DNA of 17,409 nucleotides from an uncultured Stenotrophomonas sp. (GTDB lineage Bacteria; Pseudomonadota; Gammaproteobacteria; Xanthomonadales; Xanthomonadaceae): NCBI GenBank assembly GCA_946223375.1, contig CAMICU010000062.1, positions 1 to 17,409 of the forward strand, read 5' to 3'. Shown piece by piece: positions 8,985 to 16,285 of this stretch (position 1 is its first letter; each line of letters starts with the position of its first letter). The notes under the pieces were generated by a model. It saw only the letters and a program-made list of their open reading frames with translations, ran no database searches and was not told where the DNA came from. The position numbers and the translations under genes were made by a program.

Positions 8985-10322
8985 CTACCCCCTTATCGCC
9001 CACAACTGCAGGCTCAGCCCCGGGAACTCGTTGCCGACATGGAAGGCAAGACCGCCGGCGCCATGCAGGGCGCGCCACATCGCCGACTGCTTGTCGAACT
9101 CGAAGTAGACATGCCCGGCGTGGTACGGAATCTGCCGCGGCGCCACCGCCATCGGTGCCAGTGCGATGCCCGGCAGCTGCAGGTTGACCAGGTCGCGGAT
9201 CTGCTCCACCGGCCCGATCTTGGCCAGCGCCGGCAGTCGCCGGCGCAGGTCCTCGGCCGGCAGGTCGGCTTTCACCGCGAGCACGAACTGGGCACTGTCC
9301 AGCAGCCCGGCATCGGCGATCACCGCCACCCACACGCCGAACTTGCGCTCCTGCACCGGGATCGCCAGGGCGGTCTGTTCCAGCACCGCGCTGAGGCTGC
9401 CGCGCAGCGCGTTGATCAACGGTTCGAAGCTCAGCCGCAGCGCATCGTGCTGGTAGGGCGGGAACAGCGGCGGGCGTTTGCCTGGCGCGGTGAACGTCGC
9501 CAGCTCGCCGGCCAGCGCCAGCAGGCCGGCATACAGCGTTTCCGGATGCAGGCGCGGTGTCGCCGACCAATGCGCCAGCACCGGTTGCCAGCGGTTGATC
9601 AGCTGCAGCATCAGGAAGTCGGCGATCTCCGCGGCGCCGCCGCGATCGGACACCGCCACCCGCCCGGCCAGCGCTTCGCCGCGCTGGTGCAGCAGGCCGA
9701 GCAGTTCGATCAGGAAAGTGGACAGTCGCTGCGCCGCCTCGCAGGCGGTCACGCTGGGAATGAAGCCTTCGTCCAGCTGCGCGCGGCGGTCGGCACGCAC
9801 TTCCACCAGCTGCGCCAGCGGGATCCGCGACAGCCCTTCCAGCGGCTGCGTTTCCAGCGCCAGTCGGGTGTTGAGCCCGCCCACCTCCATCAGCACGTAC
9901 TCATCGACGCTGCCGGAGCTGTCCAGCACCTCGGACTCGCGTACGCGGTAACGGAACAGCTGGTCGGATGGCGATTCGGCGCGTGCGGTGTCCGGCTGTG
10001 CCGGCTGGCGCAACGGCAGCGTCAGGTACAGCGTCTTGTCACGGGCGTTGAGGTCCAGCTCCAGCGGCGGCGGCAGCGGATCGTCGCCCGGCATCGAGAA
10101 CGGCGTGCCATCGGGGAACACGCCACGCGCGCGGCGCAGGCCCAGCTTGCCCACGGCCAGCAGGTCCAGCTCCAGTTCCAGCTCGCTGAACCCCCAGCCC
10201 TGCGCCTGCAGCGGCGCCACCCGCAGTTCCACGTGCCGCTCGAAGTAACGGTCCTGCTGCTGCAGGTGCTGCGGTCGCAGGAACAGGCCCTCGCTCCATA
10301 CGACTTTGTTGTTCACGGTCAT
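8985..10322 (-). CDS. tssK: TssK (ImpJ/VasE) T6SS baseplate subunit
   Basis: Cytoplasmic trimeric baseplate protein that links the TssFG wedge to the TssL/TssM membrane complex; 445 aa, typical length. The N terminus MTVNNKVVWSEGLFLRPQHL is the hallmark of the family, followed by QQQDRYFE. Further family-like stretches are VLMEVGGLN, a mid-protein helical segment FLIELLGLLHQRGEAL, and the C-terminal KIGPVEQIRDLVNLQLPGI and YFEFD segments. The start is ATG 10322, directly before the conserved motif. The frame is open 14 codons further upstream, but that extension lies in non-conserved intergenic sequence and is rejected. The Shine-Dalgarno is weak (GAG about 8 nt upstream). It is the first gene after a 169-bp gap and is followed by tssL after 4 nt. 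Confidence 0.96.
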   Translation of the reverse strand: MTVNNKVVWSEGLFLRPQHLQQQDRYFERHVELRVAPLQAQGWGFSELELELDLLAVGKLGLRRARGVFPDGTPFSMPGDDPLPPPLELDLNARDKTLYLTLPLRQPAQPDTARAESPSDQLFRYRVRESEVLDSSGSVDEYVLMEVGGLNTRLALETQPLEGLSRIPLAQLVEVRADRRAQLDEGFIPSVTACEAAQRLSTFLIELLGLLHQRGEALAGRVAVSDRGGAAEIADFLMLQLINRWQPVLAHWSATPRLHPETLYAGLLALAGELATFTAPGKRPPLFPPYQHDALRLSFEPLINALRGSLSAVLEQTALAIPVQERKFGVWVAVIADAGLLDSAQFVLAVKADLPAEDLRRRLPALAKIGPVEQIRDLVNLQLPGIALAPMAVAPRQIPYHAGHVYFEFDKQSAMWRALHGAGGLAFHVGNEFPGLSLQLWAIRG

Positions 10323-10359
10323 CGGCGCAGCTCGCAGGTTGCGGTGCGCACGCCGTTGC

Positions 10360-10400
10360 GACACCAGTATCAGGAATCTTGTTACGGTCGTCCCCGCCGG
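10360..10400 (-). promoter_or_regulatory. Possible promoter region upstream of tssK
   Basis: The 169-bp gap between tagH and tssK contains a conspicuous A+T-richer patch. On the minus strand it reads GTAACAAGATTCCTGATACT, with GATACT a plausible -10 box about 47 nt before the tssK ATG. The -35 partner at 17 nt spacing is poor (GGGACG). I call this only a candidate; the genes could equally be read from further upstream. Confidence 0.3.
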
Positions 10401-10462
10401 CCCCGGCTGACCGAACGCACGCTCCGCGATGTCGGCGACCGATGCCGTTGATTCTGGCCAGC

Positions 10463-10478
10463 GCCGGCGGTCGCCGGC
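10463..10478 (-). repeat. Inverted repeat (hairpin) just downstream of tagH
   Basis: Perfect 6-bp stem GCCGGC / GCCGGC with a 4-nt loop, 13 nt after the tagH stop. No T-tract follows on the minus strand, so it is not a classical intrinsic terminator. It could be a partial attenuator or mRNA-end stabiliser. In such G+C-rich DNA, chance occurrence is possible. Confidence 0.4.
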
Positions 10479-10491
10479 CCGTCATTTCGTC

Positions 10492-11793
10492 TCAGCGCGG
10501 CCGCCGGCAACGCGCCAGCTGGCTTTCGTAGGCGCGCGCGAACTCCTCGCCGAACAGGCGGCGGAAGCATTCGTCCGGATCACGCAGCAGCCCTTCGAAC
10601 TGCTCGCGGTAGCGCTCCCAGTAGCGGCCACGGCCGCTGAAGCCCAGCCGGCGCCCGTTGCGGTCCACGTCCTGCTCGAGCCGGTCCGGGTCGAAGTGTC
10701 GCAGCACCGCCTCGTAACCGGCGCGCATGCCCGCCAGCATCGCCATCTGGTGACCGCGGATGTCATCGAACGCATCCTCGAACGCCGCCGCCCCGGCCAG
10801 GAACGCGCCGCCCTGGCCGGCTTCGATGCGCTGCAGCGCATCCTCGGCGGTGGCGGCGAACTTGAGCGGATTGTTCTCCGAGCGCTGGATCACGGTGACC
10901 GGCAGGCGGAAGCTGTTCTTGATCTCCGAGCGCGCACGCAGCACTTCCATCACGCCCTCGGTGACCACGTGCAGGATCCGCTCGCGCTCGGCCTCCGACA
11001 GCGCCGCAGCGGTGCCGGCACGTGCGGCGGGGGCGCGGCTGGCCACCGCCGCCGGCGTGGCCAGCACCGGCGTGGCGAGCTCGGCGCTGGTGAAATCCCA
11101 GTCCTCCGGCAGATGATGCGCGCTGGACACCGGTGCCGGCGGACGGAAGTGATCCTGCGTGGCCGGGCTGTGGTTCCAGCCACCGGCATCGGTGCGTGCG
11201 GGCAGCACCGGCGCGGCGGCGGCCGGTTGCAGCAGCCGCAGCGGGTCGAGCTCGGCCGGCGCCTCCAGCGGCATGCCGGTGCCCAGGCCCAGGCCCATAC
11301 CCGCGCCGCTCGCCGGCTTCGACTCCGCCGCCCCGCCCCACAGCTGGTCGAACGGGTCCTCCGGCGGGATCGCCGCCTCCCGTGCTGCCCGTGGCTGCGG
11401 CGTGATCGCCACCTGGGTCAGGTCGGGATTGGCCAGGTCCGTGCCCAACGGCATCGCCGCCGGTGCGCCGATGGTCTGCAGGCGCACCTCGATCTCGAAG
11501 CTGTCCACCTGCAGGCGGTCACCGTCACCGAGCATCGCCGGCTCGCCGCGGACCAGGCCGCCGCCATTGAGCAGCATGCCGTTGGTGCTGCAGTCCTCGA
11601 TGAAATACATGCCGTTGAGGTAACGGACCATCGCATGCGTGCGCGATACCCCCGAAGCCGGCAGCACCCAGTCGCTCTCATCGGCGCGGCCGATGCTGCC
11701 CCCGTGCTGGACGAAGGTCTTCTGCGCGGCACTGCCGAACTGGCTGGCATGGCGCCCGCTGACGGTCAGGATGAGGTTCTGTGGAACGGACAC
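10492..11793 (-). CDS. tagH: TagH: FHA-domain T6SS scaffold protein (Fha)
   Basis: Cytoplasmic phosphothreonine-binding scaffold, 433 aa; in known systems the Fha protein is the target of PpkA/PppA and promotes T6SS assembly. The N-terminal FHA domain covers about residues 5-105, with GSIGR (32-36), the SRTH motif (50-53), DCSTNGMLLNG (67-77) and GDGDRLQ (89-95). A long Pro/Ala/Gly linker follows, containing EDPFDQLWG, a GLGLGTGM stretch and LPEDWDF. The C-terminal ~170 residues (from ERERILHVVTEGVMEVL onward, including NPLKF and an RGHQMAMLAGMR segment) match the type VI FHA C-terminal domain that is specific to TagH/ImpI proteins. The start is GTG 11793, with GGAG 10 nt upstream, giving MSVPQNLILTV directly at the first FHA strand. 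The frame is open 48 codons further into the preceding gene, but that extension is Arg/Trp-rich shadow sequence. Confidence 0.92.
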   Translation of the reverse strand: MSVPQNLILTVSGRHASQFGSAAQKTFVQHGGSIGRADESDWVLPASGVSRTHAMVRYLNGMYFIEDCSTNGMLLNGGGLVRGEPAMLGDGDRLQVDSFEIEVRLQTIGAPAAMPLGTDLANPDLTQVAITPQPRAAREAAIPPEDPFDQLWGGAAESKPASGAGMGLGLGTGMPLEAPAELDPLRLLQPAAAAPVLPARTDAGGWNHSPATQDHFRPPAPVSSAHHLPEDWDFTSAELATPVLATPAAVASRAPAARAGTAAALSEAERERILHVVTEGVMEVLRARSEIKNSFRLPVTVIQRSENNPLKFAATAEDALQRIEAGQGGAFLAGAAAFEDAFDDIRGHQMAMLAGMRAGYEAVLRHFDPDRLEQDVDRNGRRLGFSGRGRYWERYREQFEGLLRDPDECFRRLFGEEFARAYESQLARCRRPR

Positions 11794-11848
11794 GGCAACG
11801 GTACTCCGGCAAGGGAAAGGGAACGGTGCAGCCCGGCGGCCGCCACGG

Positions 11849-12400
11849 TCACGTCGACGCGCCTTCCAGCAGCGCCAACGCCTGCTCCACGTAGGCGGCA
11901 CGGCGCGTGGCGAACGCGTCCGGCTCCAAGGCGGCAAGCAGGTTCAACGCCGCCACGCTGGCGCGGGCGGTCAGGTGTTCAGGGGGAACCACCGCGGCAT
12001 GCCCGGCCGGCGCCAGGCTGCCGTCGGCCCAGCCCACCGCGGCGGCGAACCACGCGCCCAGCGAGGCGTAGCCACCGGCATTGGCGTATTCGTAGGCCGC
12101 GCGGCGGTGGCTCTCCGCCGGCTCGCGCAGCCAGCGCTCGGCCAGCGCAATGCCAGCCCGTGCCTCCGGCGTCAGGACCTGGCCGCGTGCGCATTGGCAC
12201 AGCCACGCCACCACGTAGCGCTTGGGCAGCAGGCGCGCGGCCAACTGCAGGGCCGCCTGCTGCTGCCCCTCCTGCAGCAGCGTACGCACCGCCTGCCCGG
12301 CGCTCATGCCCGGGCGCAGCCATGCGGCCGCTTCGGCGCTGATCTGCATCTGTTCCACGGCGCCGGCGAATGGCAGGTTGTCGTTGTCCATGGCCCTCAT
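11849..12400 (-). CDS. Small T6SS-associated protein of unknown function (possibly DUF6931-like)
   Basis: A 183-aa soluble, alanine-rich, mostly helical protein with no signal peptide or membrane helix. Visible features are LLPKRYVVAWLCQCAR (about 58-73), a WLREPAESHRRAAYEYA segment (about 90-106), GGYASLGAWFAAAVGWADGSLAP, and VPPEHLTARASVAALNLLAAL near the C terminus. The combination of a K/RR-x-x-VAW-x-C-x-CAR core with a glycine-rich AAxWSGGS-like stretch reminds me of the DUF6931 family of T6SS-locus proteins, but I am not certain. Its start ATG (12400) overlaps the vgrG stop as ATGA, so it is translationally coupled to vgrG; a second ATG at 12391 is possible. Sitting between the spike gene vgrG and the FHA gene, it could be a loading or assembly accessory; that is only position-based inference. 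Confidence 0.75.
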   Translation of the reverse strand: MRAMDNDNLPFAGAVEQMQISAEAAAWLRPGMSAGQAVRTLLQEGQQQAALQLAARLLPKRYVVAWLCQCARGQVLTPEARAGIALAERWLREPAESHRRAAYEYANAGGYASLGAWFAAAVGWADGSLAPAGHAAVVPPEHLTARASVAALNLLAALEPDAFATRRAAYVEQALALLEGAST

Positions 12401-14418
12401 CCGATCAGGATCAGCGGCGCGGCCACCTTGGCCAGCGCGTCGGCGGACAAGCTCAGCATCGGCGCCTTGACCTCCCCCTGGGCGCCGGCCTGCACCTGCA
12501 GCATCGCGTCGGAATGCATCTTCAGGCTGGCCCCGGCGCCGATGTCCATCGTCGCCCCGGCGGTGATGTCGACCTGCACCTTGCCTTCGGCCGTCACCGA
12601 CTGCGCACCCTCGATCACCACCTTGATGCCCTTGATGGTGATTTCGCCGGAACTCTTCATCACGATGCTGGACGCACCGGTGACCAGTTCGATCTCCGTG
12701 CCGGCGTCCAGCTTGAACTTGCGCTGCACCGTGGTGGTGGCGTTGGCGCCGACCTTGAGCAGCTCCTCGTTGTCGACCTCCACGCGCCGGTCATGCTTGA
12801 CCTTGCCGGCCTGGTCGTTGTCGATCGTGTAGCGCTGGTCGTTGCGCACGTCGATCTGCTGGTCGTGCTCGACCAGCACCATCTGGTCGTTCTCGACCTC
12901 GACGTGCATGTCCTTCTGCGCATGCAGCAGGAAATCCTCGCTGCCCTTGCGATCCTCGAAGCGGATCTCGTTGTAGTCGTCCGCGCCGCCATCGGGATGG
13001 CTGCGGCTGCGGATGCCGCTGCGGGTGCGCTGGTCCGGCAAGGCGTAGGGCGGCATGTGATCGGCGTTGTAGACGCTGCCGACGATCAGCGGCCGGTCCG
13101 GGTCGCCGTCCAGGAAGGCCACCAGCACCTCCTGGCCCACCCGCGGAATCGCCTGCAGCCCCCAGCCCTTGCCGGCCCACGCGGAAGCCACCCGCACCGG
13201 GCACGACACCGCGGCGTTGCGACGGCCGGGCCGCGCCCAGTGGAAGTTGACCTTCACCCGGCCATGCTGGTCCACCGCGATGTCCTCGTCCTTGTCACCG
13301 GCCACCACCGCGCTCTGCAGCCCGGCGATGCGCGGACGGGCGGTACGCACCACGCTGCGGAACGGCAGCCGGCCCTCGAGCGCCTCGACCTCGCTGGACA
13401 TCACCGCGCCGGCACCGGCGGCGGCATCGTCCTGGCTGAGCTGGGTGTGCGCGGACGTGACCAGATACTCCTGGTTCCAGCCCGGCTGCGCACAGCCGGT
13501 CAGTTTGAAAAGATGCCCCACCGCCAGCCCCAGCGCGGTCGTCCGGCCCTGGAAACCGGCCCGCTCGGCGTTGTGTGCCTCGGCGCGCACCTGCGCATGG
13601 CGGCGGCCGTCGGCCACGCTGGCATGCGCGCCCTGCCAGCCATAACTTTCCAGCCCGGCCACGCCATGCAGGTCGTCCCCCTTCAGGCTGTCCTCGCCGA
13701 GCAGGCTGGCACGCGGCTGCAGCGGGTCGTACTCGTCCAGCTGGTAGCGCGTGGGATGCACGCTGCGACGTTGCCGCCACTGCGTCATCGCCGCCTGCTG
13801 ATCACCCCGGGCCGCATCCTCGGCCAGCCACGGCAGCTCCTCGTAGGGCGCATGCCGCGCATGCGCGCCCAGCGCGTCGGCCAGCACCAGCGTGTGTTTG
13901 CCGGCGGTGTGTTCGAAGTAGTAGTAGAGGCCTTCCTGCTCGAACAGGCGTGCCAGGAAATCCAGCCCGGTTTCGTTGTACTGGACGCAGTACTCGCGCT
14001 TGGGATAGCTCGCGGACAGGCTGAGCCGCATGTCGCTGCAGCCGATCTCCCCGAGCAGCTTCCGCGCCAGCTCGGGCACGCTGATATCGGTGAAGATGCG
14101 GCAGTCCAGCCGCTGCCCCAGCAGCCACAGCTTCGGCACGAGCGTGAACCGCAGCGGCACCTGCACCAGATGGTCAATGGTGCGGCCGCTGCCCTGCTCC
14201 ACCGCGGCGATGATGCCGTGGAAATGGCGTGCGCCTCCTTCGAACTGCACCGACACCGACATCGGCGTACCCAGCAGCGGCTGCAGCGCGGGTTCGGCCT
14301 TCGCGCACAGCGTCTCGATTTCGTAACGGAACGGCTGCCCCAACGCATCGGTGGCCTGCAGGCGCACGAACTGCAACTGGGCGCCGAGGTCGGATTGCAG
14401 GGAAATCGTGCGCGCCAT
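12397..14418 (-). CDS. vgrG: VgrG (TssI) T6SS spike protein
   Basis: Trimeric puncturing spike on the tip of the Hcp tube; 673 aa. The N-terminal ~370 residues are the gp27-like (phage_GPD) part: ARTISLQSDLGAQLQFVR, HFHGIIAAVEQG, the SASYPKREYCVQYNETGLDF block and RLFEQEGLYYYFEH. The gp5-like OB fold is at about 380-457 (VDQHGRVKVNFHWAR, the IPRVGQEVLV-FLDGDPDRPLIVGSVYN block). A beta-helix prism follows with seven exact 8-residue repeats at 502-557. The protein ends soon after the prism in APLILIG, so it has no extra C-terminal effector domain, and cargo would have to ride on PAAR or Hcp. The ATG at 14418 is preferred to GTG 14421 directly before it; a GGA lies upstream. A ~200-bp gap with a strong hairpin separates it from the PAAR gene; its stop overlaps the next gene. 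Confidence 0.97.
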   Translation of the reverse strand: MARTISLQSDLGAQLQFVRLQATDALGQPFRYEIETLCAKAEPALQPLLGTPMSVSVQFEGGARHFHGIIAAVEQGSGRTIDHLVQVPLRFTLVPKLWLLGQRLDCRIFTDISVPELARKLLGEIGCSDMRLSLSASYPKREYCVQYNETGLDFLARLFEQEGLYYYFEHTAGKHTLVLADALGAHARHAPYEELPWLAEDAARGDQQAAMTQWRQRRSVHPTRYQLDEYDPLQPRASLLGEDSLKGDDLHGVAGLESYGWQGAHASVADGRRHAQVRAEAHNAERAGFQGRTTALGLAVGHLFKLTGCAQPGWNQEYLVTSAHTQLSQDDAAAGAGAVMSSEVEALEGRLPFRSVVRTARPRIAGLQSAVVAGDKDEDIAVDQHGRVKVNFHWARPGRRNAAVSCPVRVASAWAGKGWGLQAIPRVGQEVLVAFLDGDPDRPLIVGSVYNADHMPPYALPDQRTRSGIRSRSHPDGGADDYNEIRFEDRKGSEDFLLHAQKDMHVEVENDQMVLVEHDQQIDVRNDQRYTIDNDQAGKVKHDRRVEVDNEELLKVGANATTTVQRKFKLDAGTEIELVTGASSIVMKSSGEITIKGIKVVIEGAQSVTAEGKVQVDITAGATMDIGAGASLKMHSDAMLQVQAGAQGEVKAPMLSLSADALAKVAAPLILIG
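12748..12915 (-). repeat. Seven 24-nt repeats coding the VgrG beta-helix octapeptides
   Basis: Coding repeat within vgrG residues 502-557. The period is exactly 24 nt, 8 residues, with pattern (N/H/K)-D-x-x-x-x-(V/I)-x, diverging to N-E in the last unit. At DNA level CTGGTCGT (plus-strand reading) recurs at 12811, 12835, 12859 and 12883, exactly 24 nt apart. This matches the octapeptide-repeat triangular beta-helix known from phage T4 gp5 and VgrG proteins. Confidence 0.85.
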
Positions 14419-14454
14419 CACCGGTTCCGGAACTCAAGAGGATGCAGCCGGCCA

Positions 14455-14474
14455 CGCGATGCCACCGCATCGCG
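14455..14474 (-). repeat. Strong inverted repeat upstream of vgrG
   Basis: Perfect 8-bp stem CGCGATGC / GCATCGCG with a 4-nt loop, 36 nt before the vgrG ATG in the PAAR-vgrG gap. In the minus-strand transcript it would form a stable hairpin. There is no T-tract. It may be a processing or attenuation element that sets the level of VgrG relative to upstream genes, or an operator; function is not shown by sequence. Confidence 0.6.
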
Positions 14475-14619
14475 CACTGGCCTGCCGGGCGATGCTCACA
14501 TGCGACACGCATGCGCAGCCGACAATTTGTCTCAGGCACCCTCTGCCAGACGCACCTGCCCTCCCCGGGCACGGCCGCACTGACCGCCGCGGCCAGCCCA
14601 CCCGCGCGGTCCGGAGCGG

Positions 14620-14907
14620 TCAGCCCACCAGCACGGTGAAGCAGCCCAGCACGATCACCCCACCATGCGCGGTGCTGTCACCCATGCGCGCGGCGGGCAG
14701 GCCCTTGATGAACACCTTGGTCGAACCTTTGACGATGGTGTCGGGCGGGCCGACGCAGGTGCACATGTCCGTCACCCGCGCCGCCGGCAGTTTTCCGATC
14801 AGCACCGTGGGCGCACCGGGCGCAAGGATCGGGCCACCGACATGCGGCACGATGCCGGTGACCATCGGGCAGGTATGCAGATCAGTCAGACGGGCTGCAG
14901 GTTGCAT
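14620..14907 (-). CDS. PAAR-domain T6SS spike-tip protein
   Basis: A 95-aa PAAR protein, the sharp metal-binding cone that caps VgrG and links effectors to it. Start MQPAARLTDLHTCP is the standard beginning of the family. The PAAR tetrapeptide occurs three times (residues 3-6, 41-44, 71-74), with hydrophobic two-residue-periodic strands between (TVLIG, KVFIKGLP, GGVIVLG). His11, His22, Cys51 and His81 are likely zinc ligands by family analogy. It is a minimal PAAR without an N- or C-terminal extension, so it does not itself carry a toxin. ATG 14907 is chosen over TTG 14916 for its conserved N terminus; no good Shine-Dalgarno is present at the right distance (a GGAGG lies more than 20 nt upstream, within a GGAGG-ACA-CCTCC inverted repeat at 14924-14936). 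It sits directly downstream of the three unrecognised small genes and before vgrG, the usual place for cargo partners. Confidence 0.95.
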   Translation of the reverse strand: MQPAARLTDLHTCPMVTGIVPHVGGPILAPGAPTVLIGKLPAARVTDMCTCVGPPDTIVKGSTKVFIKGLPAARMGDSTAHGGVIVLGCFTVLVG

Positions 14908-15013
14908 GCGGGGCAACGCGAGCGGAGGTGTCCTCCATCGTGAGCCGCAGCACGGTGCCGCACCCGTCCGATCGTCTCACCCACCATGCGCCGCGCCCCG
15001 CCCTTACGACCCA

Positions 15014-15694
15014 TCACGCGTCCGAGAACACGCCGACGTGGACCGGCGGACCATTCTTGATGTGCTCATAGGCCACCGTCGTGGTCGGGTCGCCCTTGTC
15101 GAGCCAACTCTTGGAGACAATCGCGGTCTGGTAGACATTCCACACCTGCCCCTGTTTGACGCAGATCAGGGTGTGCTCGTAGCACATGCGCCTCCATCCG
15201 GACTCCCCTTCGTCCAACCACCCCGGAAGCGCTGTCCAGCGCGCGGTGGCTGCCGCACCGGGGCCTTCGTACATATCCGCGTCGACCCGGCACTTGGCCT
15301 GTCGCATCCCACCGTCCAGGCTGACCCCATCGGAGTCGTGCAGGAAGCGGTTGGATCGGCCGAACTCATGCACCTCCAGCGCACATCCATTCATGCGGAA
15401 CGTCACCACCAGTGTTCCGTCCGGTGCATTCTTCGGCACGTCGCAGAAGCGCGCCTCCGACTGCCCCCACGGGATGAAATAGTCCCCCGTGCCGTTTGCA
15501 TCGACACCCAGCTCGTAGACTCCATCGCGCTCGGTGCAGGTCAGGCTGCAACGCCCACCTCGCGCCGCCTGCAGCGCACCACCGGTGCAGATGAACCCCT
15601 TGCGCGACATCACATGCTCGGGATCGCTGCGCAACAGCTTCAGGATCGTGCTGCCCGAGCCGGTCGCCATCAACCACTTCTTACGAATTCCCAT
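15014..15694 (-). CDS. Unrecognised 226-aa protein, candidate T6SS effector with CNF1/BLF1-like Cys-His pattern
   Basis: I do not recognise this protein. It is 226 aa, soluble, with no signal peptide or membrane helix and is rich in Cys, Gly and Trp. The centre reads TLVVTFRMNGCALEVHEF, then RFLHDSDG: Cys104 in a strand-like N-G-C context and His119 fifteen residues later, followed by Asp120. CNF1 (Cys866/His881) and BLF1 (SGC...H) use a Cys in an S-G-C motif and a downstream His for glutamine deamidation, with the same 15-residue gap in CNF1. Hence a deamidase- or cysteine-hydrolase-like toxin is a reasonable hypothesis, not a call. ATG 15694 is chosen over GTG 15700 because GGGG lies 5 nt upstream. 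It lies between the 169-aa gene and the PAAR gene, the normal spot for PAAR/VgrG cargo. The local base composition is lower in G+C than its T6SS neighbours. It could also be an accessory or immunity protein. Confidence 0.7.
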   Translation of the reverse strand: MGIRKKWLMATGSGSTILKLLRSDPEHVMSRKGFICTGGALQAARGGRCSLTCTERDGVYELGVDANGTGDYFIPWGQSEARFCDVPKNAPDGTLVVTFRMNGCALEVHEFGRSNRFLHDSDGVSLDGGMRQAKCRVDADMYEGPGAAATARWTALPGWLDEGESGWRRMCYEHTLICVKQGQVWNVYQTAIVSKSWLDKGDPTTTVAYEHIKNGPPVHVGVFSDA

Positions 15695-15771
15695 ATCCAC
15701 CCCAAGATTTCTTCAAACCGGAAACTGCCGTCGCCCACCTCCACTACCGGAGCGATCGCGATGCGGCCACA

Positions 15772-16281
15772 TCAAAGATGGAAGAATTTCCGGTAATGCT
15801 TCACGCCCAGCTCGGTCATGAACAGACGCGCGAACTTCTGGCAGTTGTTGTGCAGCAACCCATACTTTCCGCCGCAGGCATCGATGGCAGCCAGGTAAGC
15901 CTTGTAGATGTCGTACTGCGTCACCGTTACCGGATTTGGCTTGTAGGTCGTGCTGTCCTGGTAGCCGCCGGGGCCGTCGTCATGCACGATCACGGCATTG
16001 CCTCCGGCCACGAACAGGCCAAAGTCGAACAACCGGTTGCCGCCAGCGTCGCGGATCTCGATCTGGCTGTGGTGAGTCAGGCCGTTGCTCTTGGAGATAT
16101 GCACCACCTGGTAGTTCATATGCGGGCTGAGTCCCCATATCTTTCCCGCCAGCGTCTCGGAGCCGTTGCTGATGTCCTGCCGGATCTGCCGGTGCATCAC
16201 GTTTACCGGGCCATTGCCCCGCGTCAGGTTCTGCGCGAGCTCATTTGGCGTCTGCGCGCTTCTGGAACCAAAGCCAAACAT
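15772..16281 (-). CDS. Unrecognised 169-aa protein, candidate effector with permuted papain-like His/Cys motifs
   Basis: Small soluble protein with no signal peptide. The middle has MNYQVVHISKSNGLTHHSQI (55-74) followed by a beta hairpin-like IRDAGGNRLFDFGLF. The C-terminal part has KYGLLHNNCQKFARLFM (139-155). His first, then Cys in an N-C-x-x-F context (His70/71, Cys147) is the layout of circularly permuted papain-like enzymes (LRAT, PPPDE/DeSI, some NlpC/P60 relatives), where NCQxF or NCEHF holds the nucleophile. It could therefore be a peptidase, amidase or acyltransferase; the exact family is not recognised. The start is ATG 16281 with GAGGGGAGA 4 nt upstream, a very good ribosome site. 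G+C is clearly lower than in the flanking core genes (32 of 60 bases in 15901-15960). It is co-directional with clpV and PAAR, so a T6SS cargo role is likely by position. Alternative: a non-secreted enzyme carried with the locus. Confidence 0.7.
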   Translation of the reverse strand: MFGFGSRSAQTPNELAQNLTRGNGPVNVMHRQIRQDISNGSETLAGKIWGLSPHMNYQVVHISKSNGLTHHSQIEIRDAGGNRLFDFGLFVAGGNAVIVHDDGPGGYQDSTTYKPNPVTVTQYDIYKAYLAAIDACGGKYGLLHNNCQKFARLFMTELGVKHYRKFFHL

Positions 16282-16285
16282 TACG

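Noticed and set aside
4265..9187. Very long plus-strand open frame (over 1600 codons) antisense to tssM and tssL
   Set aside because: It is made of Arg/Gln/His-rich low-complexity translation, crosses several real genes in antisense, and reflects the lack of stop codons in G+C-rich DNA.
14530..14560. Sigma-54 (-24/-12) promoter upstream of vgrG
   Set aside because: A TGGCA followed by TGC is present on the minus strand, but the GG-to-GC spacing is 8 nt, not the required 10.
12370..14583. Long plus-strand frame opposite vgrG
   Set aside because: It is antisense to a clear VgrG and has no recognisable domain.
14924..14936. GGAGG as Shine-Dalgarno of the PAAR gene
   Set aside because: It lies more than 15 nt from either candidate start and is part of a small GGAGG-CCTCC dyad, so it is unlikely to serve as the ribosome site.
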